A stretch of 64,000 nucleotides of DNA from Xylanimonas ulmi (GTDB lineage Bacteria; Actinomycetota; Actinomycetes; Actinomycetales; Cellulomonadaceae): contig NZ_SGWX01000001.1 in the NCBI RefSeq assembly GCF_004216535.1, positions 1,178,001 to 1,242,000 of the forward strand. The letters are read 5' to 3'. Below the pieces are notes generated by a model, which saw only the letters and a program-made list of their open reading frames with translations, did not search any database and was not told where the DNA came from. Positions 51,360-59,943 of the stretch are shown here, one piece after another (positions within the stretch are counted from its first letter, which is position 1; each line of letters opens with the position of its first letter). The position numbers were made by a program, and so were the translations under genes.

Positions 51360-52133
51360 ATGGCAGGCGCCCCCCGTGACCCCGAGGGGAGGATGCCGCT
51401 GCGCGAACACCTGCTCGAACTGCGCAAGCGTCTGTTCCTCGCTGCCTGCGGCCTCGTCGTCGGCGCGATCGGCGGCTGGTTCCTCTACGCGCCGCTGCTG
51501 GAGGTGCTGCGCCGCCCGCTCGACCTCGCCGCCTCAGCCCAGGGCAAGCAGATCTCCCTGAACTTCACCGCGCTCGGCTCACCGCTCGACATGCAGATCA
51601 AGGCGGCCCTGTTCCTGGCCGCGATCGTCACCGCGCCGTGGTGGCTCTACCAACTGTGGGCGTTCGTCACCCCCGGCCTGACCCGGCGCGAGCGCGTCTA
51701 CGCCTACGGGTTCGTGGGCGCCTCGGTGCCGCTGTTCTGCGCGGGACTCCTGCTGGCCTGGTGGGTGCTGCCGCACGCCGTCGACCTGCTCACCGACTTC
51801 ATCCCGCAGGGCGCCTCTGGCCTGTTCACCGCGCAGGAGTACCTGACGTTCGTGATGCGGCTCCTGCTCGCCTTCGGGCTGGCGTTCGTGCTGCCCGTGC
51901 TCCTGGTCGGGCTCAACCTCGTCGGGGTGCTGCGCCACGAGACGCTCGCCAAGGGCTGGCGGTGGGCGGTGCTCATCGCGTTCGTCTTCGCGGCCATCAT
52001 GACCCCCACCCCCGACCCCTGGACGATGATCCTCGTGGCGACGCCGATCTGCGCCCTGTACTTCGGCGCGCTCGGCGTCGCCGCGCTGCACGACAGGCGC
52101 GTGGACCGACGGCGCGTCGCCGCCGCCGCCTGA
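51360..52133 (+). CDS. tatC: Sec-independent translocase subunit TatC
   Basis: TatC recognises twin-arginine signal peptides. The 257-residue protein has six membrane segments, an N-terminal MPLREHLLELRKRLF containing the conserved H-L-x-E-L-R-x-R, and the family's F-T-x-x-G-x-P region (NFTALGSPLDMQIKAALFL). The late MTPTPDPWTM loop is also typical. It follows tatA by 3 nt. TatB is not seen here and may be encoded elsewhere. Confidence 0.95.
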   Translation: MAGAPRDPEGRMPLREHLLELRKRLFLAACGLVVGAIGGWFLYAPLLEVLRRPLDLAASAQGKQISLNFTALGSPLDMQIKAALFLAAIVTAPWWLYQLWAFVTPGLTRRERVYAYGFVGASVPLFCAGLLLAWWVLPHAVDLLTDFIPQGASGLFTAQEYLTFVMRLLLAFGLAFVLPVLLVGLNLVGVLRHETLAKGWRWAVLIAFVFAAIMTPTPDPWTMILVATPICALYFGALGVAALHDRRVDRRRVAAAA

Positions 52134-52139
52134 GCCGGG

Positions 52140-52145
52140 TACGGT
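52140..52145 (+). promoter_or_regulatory. TACGGT -10 box, leaderless diacylglycerol kinase gene
   Basis: TACGGT ends 7 nt before GTG 52153. An earlier in-frame GTG at 52144 overlaps the hexamer itself, which argues against its use. Confidence 0.5.
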
Positions 52146-52152
52146 GTCCGCC

Positions 52153-53238
52153 GTGCCCGGCCCCACACCGCTCGCCCCCACCGCCCCTGTCGGCGCGCCC
52201 CAGCGCCTCGGCGTCGTCGTCAACCCCACCGCCGGCAAGGGGCGCGGCGAGCGCGTCGGGCGCGACGTCGTCGACCGCCTCGCCGCGACCGGGCACGACG
52301 TGTGGGATCTGTCGGGGCACAGCGCCGACCTCGCGCTCGAGCACACCCGCCGCGGCCTGGCCGACGGGCTCGACGCCCTCATCGTCGTGGGCGGCGACGG
52401 CATGGTGCACCTGGGCGTGCAGGCCGTCGCCGGAACCGCCATCCCGCTCGGCGTCGTGGCCGTGGGCACCGGCAACGACTTCGCGACGACGCTGGGCCTG
52501 CCCGTGCGCGAGGCCACACCTGCGCTCGACACCCTGCTGGCCGCGCTCGACGCCGGCGAGGCCGGTGTGCGCGCCGTCGACGCGATCCGCGTCACGGGCG
52601 ACGGTCTGAGCAGCCGCAAACAGGCCGGAGAGTCGCTGCGCTGGGTCGCCGGCGCCGTGTCCGCCGGCCTGGACGCCGCCGTCAACGAGCGCGCCAACGC
52701 CATGCTGCGCCCCCGCGGCGAGGCCCGCTACGTCGTGGCCGCGCTGCGCGAGATCGCCGGATACCGGGCCTGGCACTACCACCTGACGTTCGAGCACACC
52801 CAGGGCGACGACGCGGCCATCGACGCGCTGCGCAGCCTGCCCGGCTTCACCGACCTGGGCCCCGAGGCCGACGGCGACGGGCGGCGCCTGCGCTGGGACT
52901 CCCGCGGCGCGCTCGTCACCGCGTCCAACGGCGCCACCATCGGCGGCGGCATCCCCGTCGCGCCCCACGCCGCGATCGACGACGGCCTGCTCGACATCGT
53001 CGTGGCGGGCGACGTCGGCCGCGGCGGCGCCTCGGTGCTGTTCCCCCAGATCCTCGCCGGTGGACGGCACCTGGGCCATCCGCTCGTGCGCGTCGTGCGC
53101 GCCCGCGCCCTCGACATCCAGCCAGGCGACGGGCACATCCCGTCGGCCTTCGGCGACGGCGAGCACCTCGGCGCCCTGCCACTGCGCGCCGAGCTCGTCC
53201 CCGGTGCGCTGAGGGTGCTCACCACGCGCTTAGGCTGA
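52153..53238 (+). CDS. Diacylglycerol kinase / lipid kinase family protein
   Basis: The 361-residue protein has the DAGK catalytic fold. GVVVNPTAGKGRG is the nucleotide loop, IVVGGDGMVH is the GGDG motif, and VVAVGTGNDFATTLGLP is the GTGNDFA motif. A C-terminal beta-sandwich contains DDGLLDIVVAGD. Such enzymes phosphorylate diacylglycerol or related lipids in phospholipid and glycolipid recycling. It lies between tatC and helY; the helY -10 box overlaps its final codons. Confidence 0.9.
   Translation: MPGPTPLAPTAPVGAPQRLGVVVNPTAGKGRGERVGRDVVDRLAATGHDVWDLSGHSADLALEHTRRGLADGLDALIVVGGDGMVHLGVQAVAGTAIPLGVVAVGTGNDFATTLGLPVREATPALDTLLAALDAGEAGVRAVDAIRVTGDGLSSRKQAGESLRWVAGAVSAGLDAAVNERANAMLRPRGEARYVVAALREIAGYRAWHYHLTFEHTQGDDAAIDALRSLPGFTDLGPEADGDGRRLRWDSRGALVTASNGATIGGGIPVAPHAAIDDGLLDIVVAGDVGRGGASVLFPQILAGGRHLGHPLVRVVRARALDIQPGDGHIPSAFGDGEHLGALPLRAELVPGALRVLTTRLG
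53231..53236 (+). promoter_or_regulatory. TAGGCT -10 box, leaderless helY
   Basis: TAGGCT lies inside the last codons of the lipid kinase gene and ends 7 nt before ATG 53244. Confidence 0.5.
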
Positions 53239-53243
53239 CGCCC

Positions 53244-56138
53244 ATGGCCACCGCCGACACCCCCGAGAGCCTCAGCCCGGCCGAGCGGTACGCGGCCTCG
53301 CGCGCCCGCACCACCCGCTCCCAGGTCGGCTCGGGCACCCGGCTCGCCGAGTTCCGCTCCGGCCTCGGCTTCGAGCTCGACGACTTCCAGGTCACCGCCT
53401 GCCAGGCCCTCGAGGACGGGCGCGGGGTGCTGGTCGCCGCGCCCACCGGCGCGGGCAAGACCGTTGTGGGGGAGTTCGCCGTCCACCTGGCCCTCGCCCA
53501 GGGCGGCAAGGCGTTCTACACCACCCCGATCAAGGCGCTGTCGAACCAGAAGTACGCCGACCTGGCCCGCCGCCACGGCGCGCACAACGTCGGCCTGCTC
53601 ACCGGCGACACCACCCTCAACGGGGAGGCGCCCATCGTCGTCATGACGACCGAGGTGCTGCGCAACATGCTCTACGCCGGTTCGCGCACGCTCGACGGAC
53701 TGCAGTTCGTCGTCATGGACGAGGTGCACTATCTCGCCGACCGCTTCCGCGGGCCCGTGTGGGAGGAGGTCATCATCCACCTCGCCGACCACGTGCAGCT
53801 CGTCTCGCTGTCGGCGACCGTCTCCAACGCCGAGGAGTTCGGCGACTGGCTGGAGATGGTGCGCGGCGACACCGCCGTCGTCGTCTCCGAGCGGCGGCCC
53901 GTGCCGCTGTGGCAGCACGTCGTGGTCTCCGCGCCCGAGCCGCGCGGCGTCCCCCGCCTCATGGACCTGTACGCGGGGCATGTCGACCCCACCGACCCCG
54001 GCGTCAACCCGCCCATCAACCCCGACCTGAGCCACGTGTTCCGCGTCTCGGGCCGCCGTGACGACCCCGGCGCGCGGCGCGGGCCTGGCGACCGCGGCTA
54101 CCGGGGCCGCGGCGGTCACCGGCCCGGCGGAGCGGTGGGCCTCGCCCCGCAACGGCGCACGCCGCCCCGGTTCGCCGTGGTCGACGCCCTCGACGCCGAC
54201 GCGCTGCTGCCCGCGATCTACTTCATCTTCTCGCGCGCCGGATGCGAGGGCGCCGTGCAGCAATGCCTCGGCGCGGGGCTGCGCCTGACCTCCCCGGCCG
54301 AGGAGGCCGAGATCCGCGGCGTCGTCGAGCAGCGCACCGCGACCATCCCGCCCGAGGACCTCGACGTGCTCGGCTACTGGCCCTGGCTGCACGCGCTGGC
54401 CCGCGGCGTCGCCGCCCACCACGCCGGGCTGCTGCCCGTCTTCAAGGAGACCGTCGAGGACCTGTTCGCGCGCGGCCTGGTCAAGGTGGTCTTCGCCACC
54501 GAGACGCTCGCGCTCGGCATCAACATGCCCGCCCGCTCCGTGGTGCTGGAGAAGCTCGTCAAATGGGACGGCACGGCCCACCAGCCCGTCACCCCCGGCG
54601 AGTACACCCAGCTCACCGGGCGTGCCGGACGGCGCGGCATCGACGTCGAGGGGCACGCCGTCGTCGTCGACCACAGCGGACTCGACCCCGTCGCCCTCGC
54701 CGGCCTGGCCAGCCGCCGCCTGTACCCGCTGCGCTCCTCGTTCCGGCCCACCTACAACATGGCCGTCAACCTCGTCTCCCAGGTCGGCCACGACCGCGCC
54801 CGCGAGGTCCTGGAGACCTCGTTCGCGCAGTTCCAGGCCGACCGCGGCGTCGTCGGCCTCGCCAAGCAGGCGCAGGCGCACGCCGAGGCCCTGGCCGGGT
54901 ACGTCAAAGCCATGACGTGCGACGTCGGAGACTTCGCCGAGTACATGGGCATCAGGCGCCGCATCAGCGCACGCGAACGGGACCTGTCGCGCGCCGCCTC
55001 GGGCACACGCCGCGCCGAGGCCGTCGCCTCGTTCGAGCGCCTCAAGCGCGGCGACGTCATCGAGGTTCCCTCCGGACGGCGGCGCGGGTACGTCACCGTG
55101 CTCGACCCCGGCCTTGACGAGCGCAGCTTCGACGGGCCGCGCCCCACCGTCCTGACCCAGGAGCGGCAGGTCAAGCGGCTCACCCTGGCCGACGCGCCGG
55201 GCGGGGTCAGCGTCGTCACCCGCGTCAAGATCCCCAAGGCGTTCAACGCCCGCCGCCCCGACGCCCGCCGCGACCTCGCCTCGTCCATGCGCAACGCCCT
55301 GGGCGCGCTGCGCGACGACCTGCCCGGCTCAGACCGGCGCGGCGGGCGCGGCCCGCGCCCCGGCCAAGGCCCGGGCAAGCGGCCGGACGCCGCCTCCGAC
55401 AGCGAGCTGTTGCACCTGCGCGCCGCGCTGCGCGCCCACCCGTGCCACGGCTGCCCCGACCGCGACGACCACGCCCGTTGGGCCGAGCGCCACGACACGC
55501 TCGCCGCCGAGCACCACCGCCTCGTCCAGCGCATCGAGGGCCGCACCGGCACCGTCGCGCGCACGTTCGACCGCACGTGCGCCGTCCTGGAGAGGCTGGG
55601 CTACCTGGAGCGCGACGGCGAGTTGCGCGTCACCGCCGACGGCGCGTGGCTGCGGCGCGTCTACGCCGAGAACGACCTGCTGCTGGCCGAGTGCCTGCGC
55701 CGCGGCGCGTGGGACGGCCTGGACGCCCCCGGCCTGGCCGCCGCCGTCTCGACCGTCGTCTACTCCGGGCGCCGCGAGGACGCGGCCGAGCCCTACGTGC
55801 CCGGCGGGCCGCACGGCCGCCTCGCCTCAGCCCTCGACGCCACGACCCGCGTGTGGTCGGACCTGACGGACCTGGAGGAGCAGCACGGCCTCGACGCGAC
55901 CAGCCCGCTCGACCTCGGCATCGTCGCCCCCGTGCACCGCTGGGCCGCCGGCAAGGGGCTCGACGCCGTGCTACGCGGCACCGACCTGGCCGCCGGGGAC
56001 TTCGTGCGCTGGTGCAAACAGGTCGTCGACGTGCTCGACCAGCTCGCCCAGGCCGCGCCTACCCCCGCGCTGCGCGCCACCGCGCGACGCGCCAAGGACG
56101 CGGTGCTGCGCGGCGTCGTCGCCTACTCCAGCCTGTAG
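53244..56138 (+). CDS. helY: HelY-type Ski2/Mtr4-like DExH RNA helicase
   Basis: The 964-residue protein resembles actinobacterial HelY. Motifs in order are the Q-type lead FELDDFQVTACQAL, Walker A AAPTGAGKTVV (about residue 65-72), DEVH at 159-162 (VVMDEVHYLADR), SATVSNAEEFG, ETLALGINMPARSV, and motif VI QLTGRAGRRGID. Between the RecA-like domains is a Gly/Arg-rich insert (GDRGYRGRGGHRPGG). A C-terminal DSHCT-type region and a CHGCPDRDDH cysteine pair follow. Related enzymes unwind RNA for decay; the bacterial substrate is not established. Confidence 0.93.
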   Translation: MATADTPESLSPAERYAASRARTTRSQVGSGTRLAEFRSGLGFELDDFQVTACQALEDGRGVLVAAPTGAGKTVVGEFAVHLALAQGGKAFYTTPIKALSNQKYADLARRHGAHNVGLLTGDTTLNGEAPIVVMTTEVLRNMLYAGSRTLDGLQFVVMDEVHYLADRFRGPVWEEVIIHLADHVQLVSLSATVSNAEEFGDWLEMVRGDTAVVVSERRPVPLWQHVVVSAPEPRGVPRLMDLYAGHVDPTDPGVNPPINPDLSHVFRVSGRRDDPGARRGPGDRGYRGRGGHRPGGAVGLAPQRRTPPRFAVVDALDADALLPAIYFIFSRAGCEGAVQQCLGAGLRLTSPAEEAEIRGVVEQRTATIPPEDLDVLGYWPWLHALARGVAAHHAGLLPVFKETVEDLFARGLVKVVFATETLALGINMPARSVVLEKLVKWDGTAHQPVTPGEYTQLTGRAGRRGIDVEGHAVVVDHSGLDPVALAGLASRRLYPLRSSFRPTYNMAVNLVSQVGHDRAREVLETSFAQFQADRGVVGLAKQAQAHAEALAGYVKAMTCDVGDFAEYMGIRRRISARERDLSRAASGTRRAEAVASFERLKRGDVIEVPSGRRRGYVTVLDPGLDERSFDGPRPTVLTQERQVKRLTLADAPGGVSVVTRVKIPKAFNARRPDARRDLASSMRNALGALRDDLPGSDRRGGRGPRPGQGPGKRPDAASDSELLHLRAALRAHPCHGCPDRDDHARWAERHDTLAAEHHRLVQRIEGRTGTVARTFDRTCAVLERLGYLERDGELRVTADGAWLRRVYAENDLLLAECLRRGAWDGLDAPGLAAAVSTVVYSGRREDAAEPYVPGGPHGRLASALDATTRVWSDLTDLEEQHGLDATSPLDLGIVAPVHRWAAGKGLDAVLRGTDLAAGDFVRWCKQVVDVLDQLAQAAPTPALRATARRAKDAVLRGVVAYSSL

Positions 56139-56156
56139 CGCCCGCTGGCCAGGCCC

Positions 56157-56870
56157 ATGCGCACCCGCCGACCTCGACCGCGGCCGCGCGGCCTGCGACT
56201 GGCGGCGTGGGCCGCCGACTACGCCTACGCGGCCCGGCAACAGGTCCGCCACGCGCTCACCCCACCCCGCCTGCCGCGCGGCGGCGGACAGGGCGCGCCC
56301 GTCCTGCTGCTGCCGGGGATCTACGAGCCGTGGGACTTCCTACGCCCCGTGGCCGGCCGACTGGCCGCGCGAGGCCATCGCGTGCACGCCGTCGAGGCCC
56401 TGGGACGCAACGCCGGCCCCGTGCCCGCGGCCGCGCAGGTCGTCGCCGCCTATCTCACTGCGGCCGACCTGCGCGACGTCGTGATCGTGGCGCACAGCAA
56501 GGGTGGACTGATCGGCAAGAGCGTCATGCTCGGACCGGCGGGCGACCGGATCGCCGGCATGGTGGCGTTCGCCACGCCGTTCGCCGGGTCGGCGCTGGCC
56601 CGATACGCCGTCCGGCGGCCGCTGCGCGCATTCGACCCGCGCAACCCGGACCTACGCCACCTCGCCGCGCAGACGTCGGTCAACGAGCGCATCGTCGCCC
56701 TCTACCCCTGGTTCGACCCGCACATCCCCGGCCGCGCGCGGCTGCGCGGAGCCCGCAACCTCGACGTGCCGCTCGCCGGCCACTTCCGTCCGCTCGGGCG
56801 CCCGCTGCTCATCGACACGGTCGTGCGCGAGGTCGACCGCATCGCGGCCGCGAGCGCCGCCGAGGGCTGA
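56157..56870 (+). CDS. Alpha/beta-hydrolase (lipase-like)
   Basis: The 237-residue product starts with a very basic leader ([11 protein letters not shown]). It then has PVLLLPGIYEPWDFL for the oxyanion-hole loop, VIVAHSKGGLIG with the nucleophilic Ser in a G/A-x-S-x-G elbow, and a late AGHFRPLG histidine. This matches triacylglycerol-lipase or esterase-like alpha/beta-hydrolases of the PGAP1/LipA type. It follows helY by 18 nt without a clear Shine-Dalgarno. The substrate is unknown. Confidence 0.8.
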   Translation: MRTRRPRPRPRGLRLAAWAADYAYAARQQVRHALTPPRLPRGGGQGAPVLLLPGIYEPWDFLRPVAGRLAARGHRVHAVEALGRNAGPVPAAAQVVAAYLTAADLRDVVIVAHSKGGLIGKSVMLGPAGDRIAGMVAFATPFAGSALARYAVRRPLRAFDPRNPDLRHLAAQTSVNERIVALYPWFDPHIPGRARLRGARNLDVPLAGHFRPLGRPLLIDTVVREVDRIAAASAAEG

Positions 56871-57290
56871 GGCCGACGCGGATTGCTCCGACCGACCGTC
56901 ATGGTCCCACCCCGTGAGGCGTCTACGAGGGCGAAGGTGGTTTGACGGTTTCGAGAAGGGACGCACGCTGTGCGGTGTGGTCGGCGCACAGGGACTCCAG
57001 AGTCCTGTTTCGCTCGGTTGACGACGGGTGACGACGCGGGAGGGTCCGTGTCCTCGCGCTGTCGGGGCGGCGCGCGCCGCGGGGAGGCGTCGGGATGCCG
57101 CGCCGTGGCGCGGTTGGCGGGAGTCCGTGCCCCAGGACGCCGATGGCGGATGGGCCGGTGAGGCGTCGCGGGGGCCTAGTGCGTTCGGCCGTGGTGAGTC
57201 CGGTACCGAAGTCCCATGGAGCCGGTGACGCAAGGGGGTTCCGCTCACGACCTGGGTGCGCAACCGTGAGATACGCCTGGGTACGACGGA
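56871..57290 (+). other. 420-bp region before the sigma factor gene
   Basis: I find no supported gene here. The sequence is somewhat richer in G on the plus strand and contains a short hairpin, GGACT-CCAG-AGTCC, at 56992-57005. Possible promoter material lies near 57265-57290 (CAACC and a later CGAC), which could be an ECF-type promoter, but the 18-nt spacing is off and it is not convincing. Confidence 0.35.
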
Positions 57291-58088
57291 GTGGTCCCCT
57301 TGAGGAACGGTAGCCCGCCTGCGAGCGACGCGGACCTCGTCGCGATCGTGCGCGCTGGGGACCCGTCGGGCAGAGCCTACGCGGACCTCTTCGAGCGGCA
57401 CTGGCATGTGGCGCGGGCGGCGGCGGTGCGTTTCGGCGCGGGCGGTGACGCGGACGACCTGGCGCAGGAGGCCATGGTCCGGGTCTTCGTCGCCATCGCG
57501 TCCGGGGCGGGGCCCGACAGCGCGTTCCGCGCCTACCTGATCGCGGCGGTGCGCAATCTCGCGATCTCCAGGGCGCGTCGCACCCAGCCGTACCTGGCGG
57601 GTGACGCCATGGACCTGGAAGAGCTCGCGTTCTCCGGGGAGGAGGGGCGCAAGGCGGACGACGACGTCGTCGACAGGTCGCTGCTCGCCGCGGCCTTCCA
57701 CAAGGTGCCCGACCGGTACCGCGCGGTGCTGTGGCACACGGTCGTCGAGGGCATGACGCCGCGCGAGCTCGGACCGCGTCTGGGCATGTCGGCCAATGGC
57801 GTCGCCGTGCTCGCCGCACGGGCCCGCGAGAGCCTGCGGCGGGCGTGGATCAGCGTCCAGCTCGACGACGGCGACCTGGACGAGCGGTGCGCGTGGGCCC
57901 TGCGGGCGTTGATCAGCCTGCAGCGTGAGGACGTGCTGGGACGCACGACCCGCGACCGACTCGCCGCGCACCTGCGCCAGTGCGCGCGGTGCCGCAAGTC
58001 CGCGGTCTCGGTGCGTGTGCTCGCCCGCTCCGTGCGCCGCCCCCGGTCTTCCGGCGGTTCCCGCACGGCCTGTCGATCGCCCACCTGA
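57291..58088 (+). CDS. ECF-type sigma factor with C-terminal zinc-finger-like tail
   Basis: The 265-residue protein has sigma region 2 (ADLFERHWHVARAAAVRFGA, then DADDLAQEAMVRVF) and region 4 (VPDRYRAVLWHTVVEGMTPR, then ELGPRLGMSANGVAVLAARA). It then extends about 90 residues to AAHLRQCARCRKSA, an H-x3-C-x2-C motif like the ZAS domain of anti-sigma factors. This suggests built-in control rather than a separate anti-sigma gene. The start is GTG 57291; TTG 57300 has a better-spaced GGAG and is an alternative. Target promoters are unknown. Confidence 0.82.
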   Translation: MVPLRNGSPPASDADLVAIVRAGDPSGRAYADLFERHWHVARAAAVRFGAGGDADDLAQEAMVRVFVAIASGAGPDSAFRAYLIAAVRNLAISRARRTQPYLAGDAMDLEELAFSGEEGRKADDDVVDRSLLAAAFHKVPDRYRAVLWHTVVEGMTPRELGPRLGMSANGVAVLAARARESLRRAWISVQLDDGDLDERCAWALRALISLQREDVLGRTTRDRLAAHLRQCARCRKSAVSVRVLARSVRRPRSSGGSRTACRSPT

Positions 58089-58214
58089 GAGCGCGATCCG
58101 CGAGCCGGCGCCGAGGCTCGGCCGGACACGGATCGCCCCCACCGGCGCGCGGCGCCGGGCTCGCCGGTGTCCGACGATGTGTCCTCGCACGTCGCATGTG
58201 CGCTGATCACGCCT

Positions 58215-58220
58215 TATGGT
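58215..58220 (+). promoter_or_regulatory. TATGGT -10 box, leaderless amidohydrolase gene
   Basis: TATGGT ends 6 nt before GTG 58227, with no Shine-Dalgarno between. Confidence 0.55.
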
Positions 58221-58226
58221 TCGCAC

Positions 58227-59891
58227 GTGACATCGACCTTGTACCGCAACGGCGCGATCCACTCCTCGGCGGACCCGTTCGCCGAGGCGATGCTGATCGA
58301 CGACGGCGTCGTGGCGTGGATCGGCGCGGACGACACCGCCGCAGGCCTCGCCGCGCGCGCCGACAGGGTCATCGACCTCGATGGCGCTCTGGTCGCGCCA
58401 GGGTTCGTCGACGCGCACGTGCACACGCTGGAGACCGGGCTCGCCCTGGAGTCCGTCGACCTGTCGCCCGCCAGCGCCGCGACTCGCGCCGCCGCGCTCG
58501 ACGCGATCGCGGCCGGGGCGCGCCGCCTCGACGCGGCCGACCCCGACGGCGACGAGGTGCTGCTCGCCTTCGGGTGGGACGAGCAGGCGTGGCCAGAGGC
58601 GAGCGCGCTCACCCGCGCCGAGCTCGACGCCGCGGCCGGCGGGCGCCCCGTCTACGCCACGCACGCCGACGTGCACCACGCCGTCGTCTCGACCCGCATG
58701 GCCGCGAACGCCGGTCTGGAGGCGCTGCCGGGTTGGGACGCGTCGGGCCTGGTCATGGGGGAGGCGCTGCGCCGGGCTCGCGACGTCGCCCAGGACCTGT
58801 CGCCGGCGCGTCGCACGCGCGCCTACCGGGTGGCACTGGAGCGCGCGGCGGCGCTGGGCGTCGTGGCAGTGCACGAGATGTCGGCGCCGCACACCGACAC
58901 GCGTGAGGGATTGCGTGAGCTGGTCGCGCTCGCCGACCAGATGCCCGCCCCGCAGGTGGTGGCCTACCGCGGCGAGCTGGTCGAGTCCGCCGACGACGCG
59001 CGCGAGCTGTTGGCCGCCCTGCCGTTCCTCGCGGGCATCGGCGGTGACGTCAACGTGGACGGCTCGATCGCCTCCCGCACAGCGGCGATGCGCCACGCGT
59101 ACGCCGACCAGCGTGGTCCGCTCGGGCTCGGGTTGGACGACGACGGCCGCGGTCTGCTGTACCTGTCGGCCGACGAGATCGGCGCCCACCTGGCGGCGTG
59201 CTCGGCGGTCGGGGTGCAGGGCGGCTTCCACGTCGTCGGGGACCGGGCGATGGACCAGGTCGTGCTCGGGCTGGAGGTGGCCGCCAAGGAGCACGGGCCG
59301 GGCGCCGTGCGCGCCGCCCGGCACCGGCTTGAGCACGCGCTGTTCGTGGACGCCGCCGCGCTGGCGTCGCTGCTGCTGCACGGGGTGTCGTTGTCGATCC
59401 AGCCGGCGTGGGACGCCGTGTGGGGTGGGCCCGACGGCTTGTGGGCCGCGCGACTGGGCGGGGCGCGCGCGGCGAATATGTCGCCGTTCGCGGACCTGGC
59501 CGGCGCCGGAATCCCGCTCGCCTTCGGGTCGGACGCGCCCGTGACGCCACTGGACCCGTGGGCGGCGGTGCGCGCCGCAGTCTCGCACGACGACGAGTCG
59601 CAGCGCTTGTCGGGCCGGTCCGCGTTCCGCGCGCACACGCGCGGCGGATGGCGGCTCGCGGGCCTGGAGGGCACGGGCGCGGGGGAGCTGGCGGTCGGGG
59701 CGCCGGCGCACCTGGCCGTGTGGCGCGCCGAGAGCTACGGCGTGCGGTCCTCGGGGCGTGGCCTGTCCTCGTGGAGTGCGGAGGCCCGCGCCGGGCAGCC
59801 GGTGCTCCCGGACCTGGCGCCCGACGCGCCGCAGCCGCAGTGCCTGCAGACGGTGCGCGCGGGCGTCCCGATCTACGACACCTTCGACTGA
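58227..59891 (+). CDS. YtcJ-like amidohydrolase
   Basis: From GTG 58227 the product has 554 residues, typical for the amidohydrolase-3 (YtcJ/exoenzyme-like) family. Metal-binding His64 and His66 lie in GFVDAHVHT. Other catalytic-site elements are the family's VDGSIASRTA, GFHVVGDRAMDQV, RHRLEHA with its histidine, and the terminal aspartate in FGSDAPVTPLDPW. It should hydrolyse an amide or related bond using zinc in the cytoplasm. The substrate is unknown. Upstream starts are rejected because of the leaderless promoter. Confidence 0.88.
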   Translation: MTSTLYRNGAIHSSADPFAEAMLIDDGVVAWIGADDTAAGLAARADRVIDLDGALVAPGFVDAHVHTLETGLALESVDLSPASAATRAAALDAIAAGARRLDAADPDGDEVLLAFGWDEQAWPEASALTRAELDAAAGGRPVYATHADVHHAVVSTRMAANAGLEALPGWDASGLVMGEALRRARDVAQDLSPARRTRAYRVALERAAALGVVAVHEMSAPHTDTREGLRELVALADQMPAPQVVAYRGELVESADDARELLAALPFLAGIGGDVNVDGSIASRTAAMRHAYADQRGPLGLGLDDDGRGLLYLSADEIGAHLAACSAVGVQGGFHVVGDRAMDQVVLGLEVAAKEHGPGAVRAARHRLEHALFVDAAALASLLLHGVSLSIQPAWDAVWGGPDGLWAARLGGARAANMSPFADLAGAGIPLAFGSDAPVTPLDPWAAVRAAVSHDDESQRLSGRSAFRAHTRGGWRLAGLEGTGAGELAVGAPAHLAVWRAESYGVRSSGRGLSSWSAEARAGQPVLPDLAPDAPQPQCLQTVRAGVPIYDTFD

Positions 59892-59931
59892 GGCGCGCGG
59901 ACGGCGGGCCTGGGGCTCCAGCCGGGTCGCG

Positions 59932-59937
59932 TACGCT
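59932..59937 (+). promoter_or_regulatory. TACGCT -10 box, leaderless lnt
   Basis: TACGCT ends 6 nt before GTG 59944. Confidence 0.55.
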
Positions 59938-59943
59938 GCCCGC

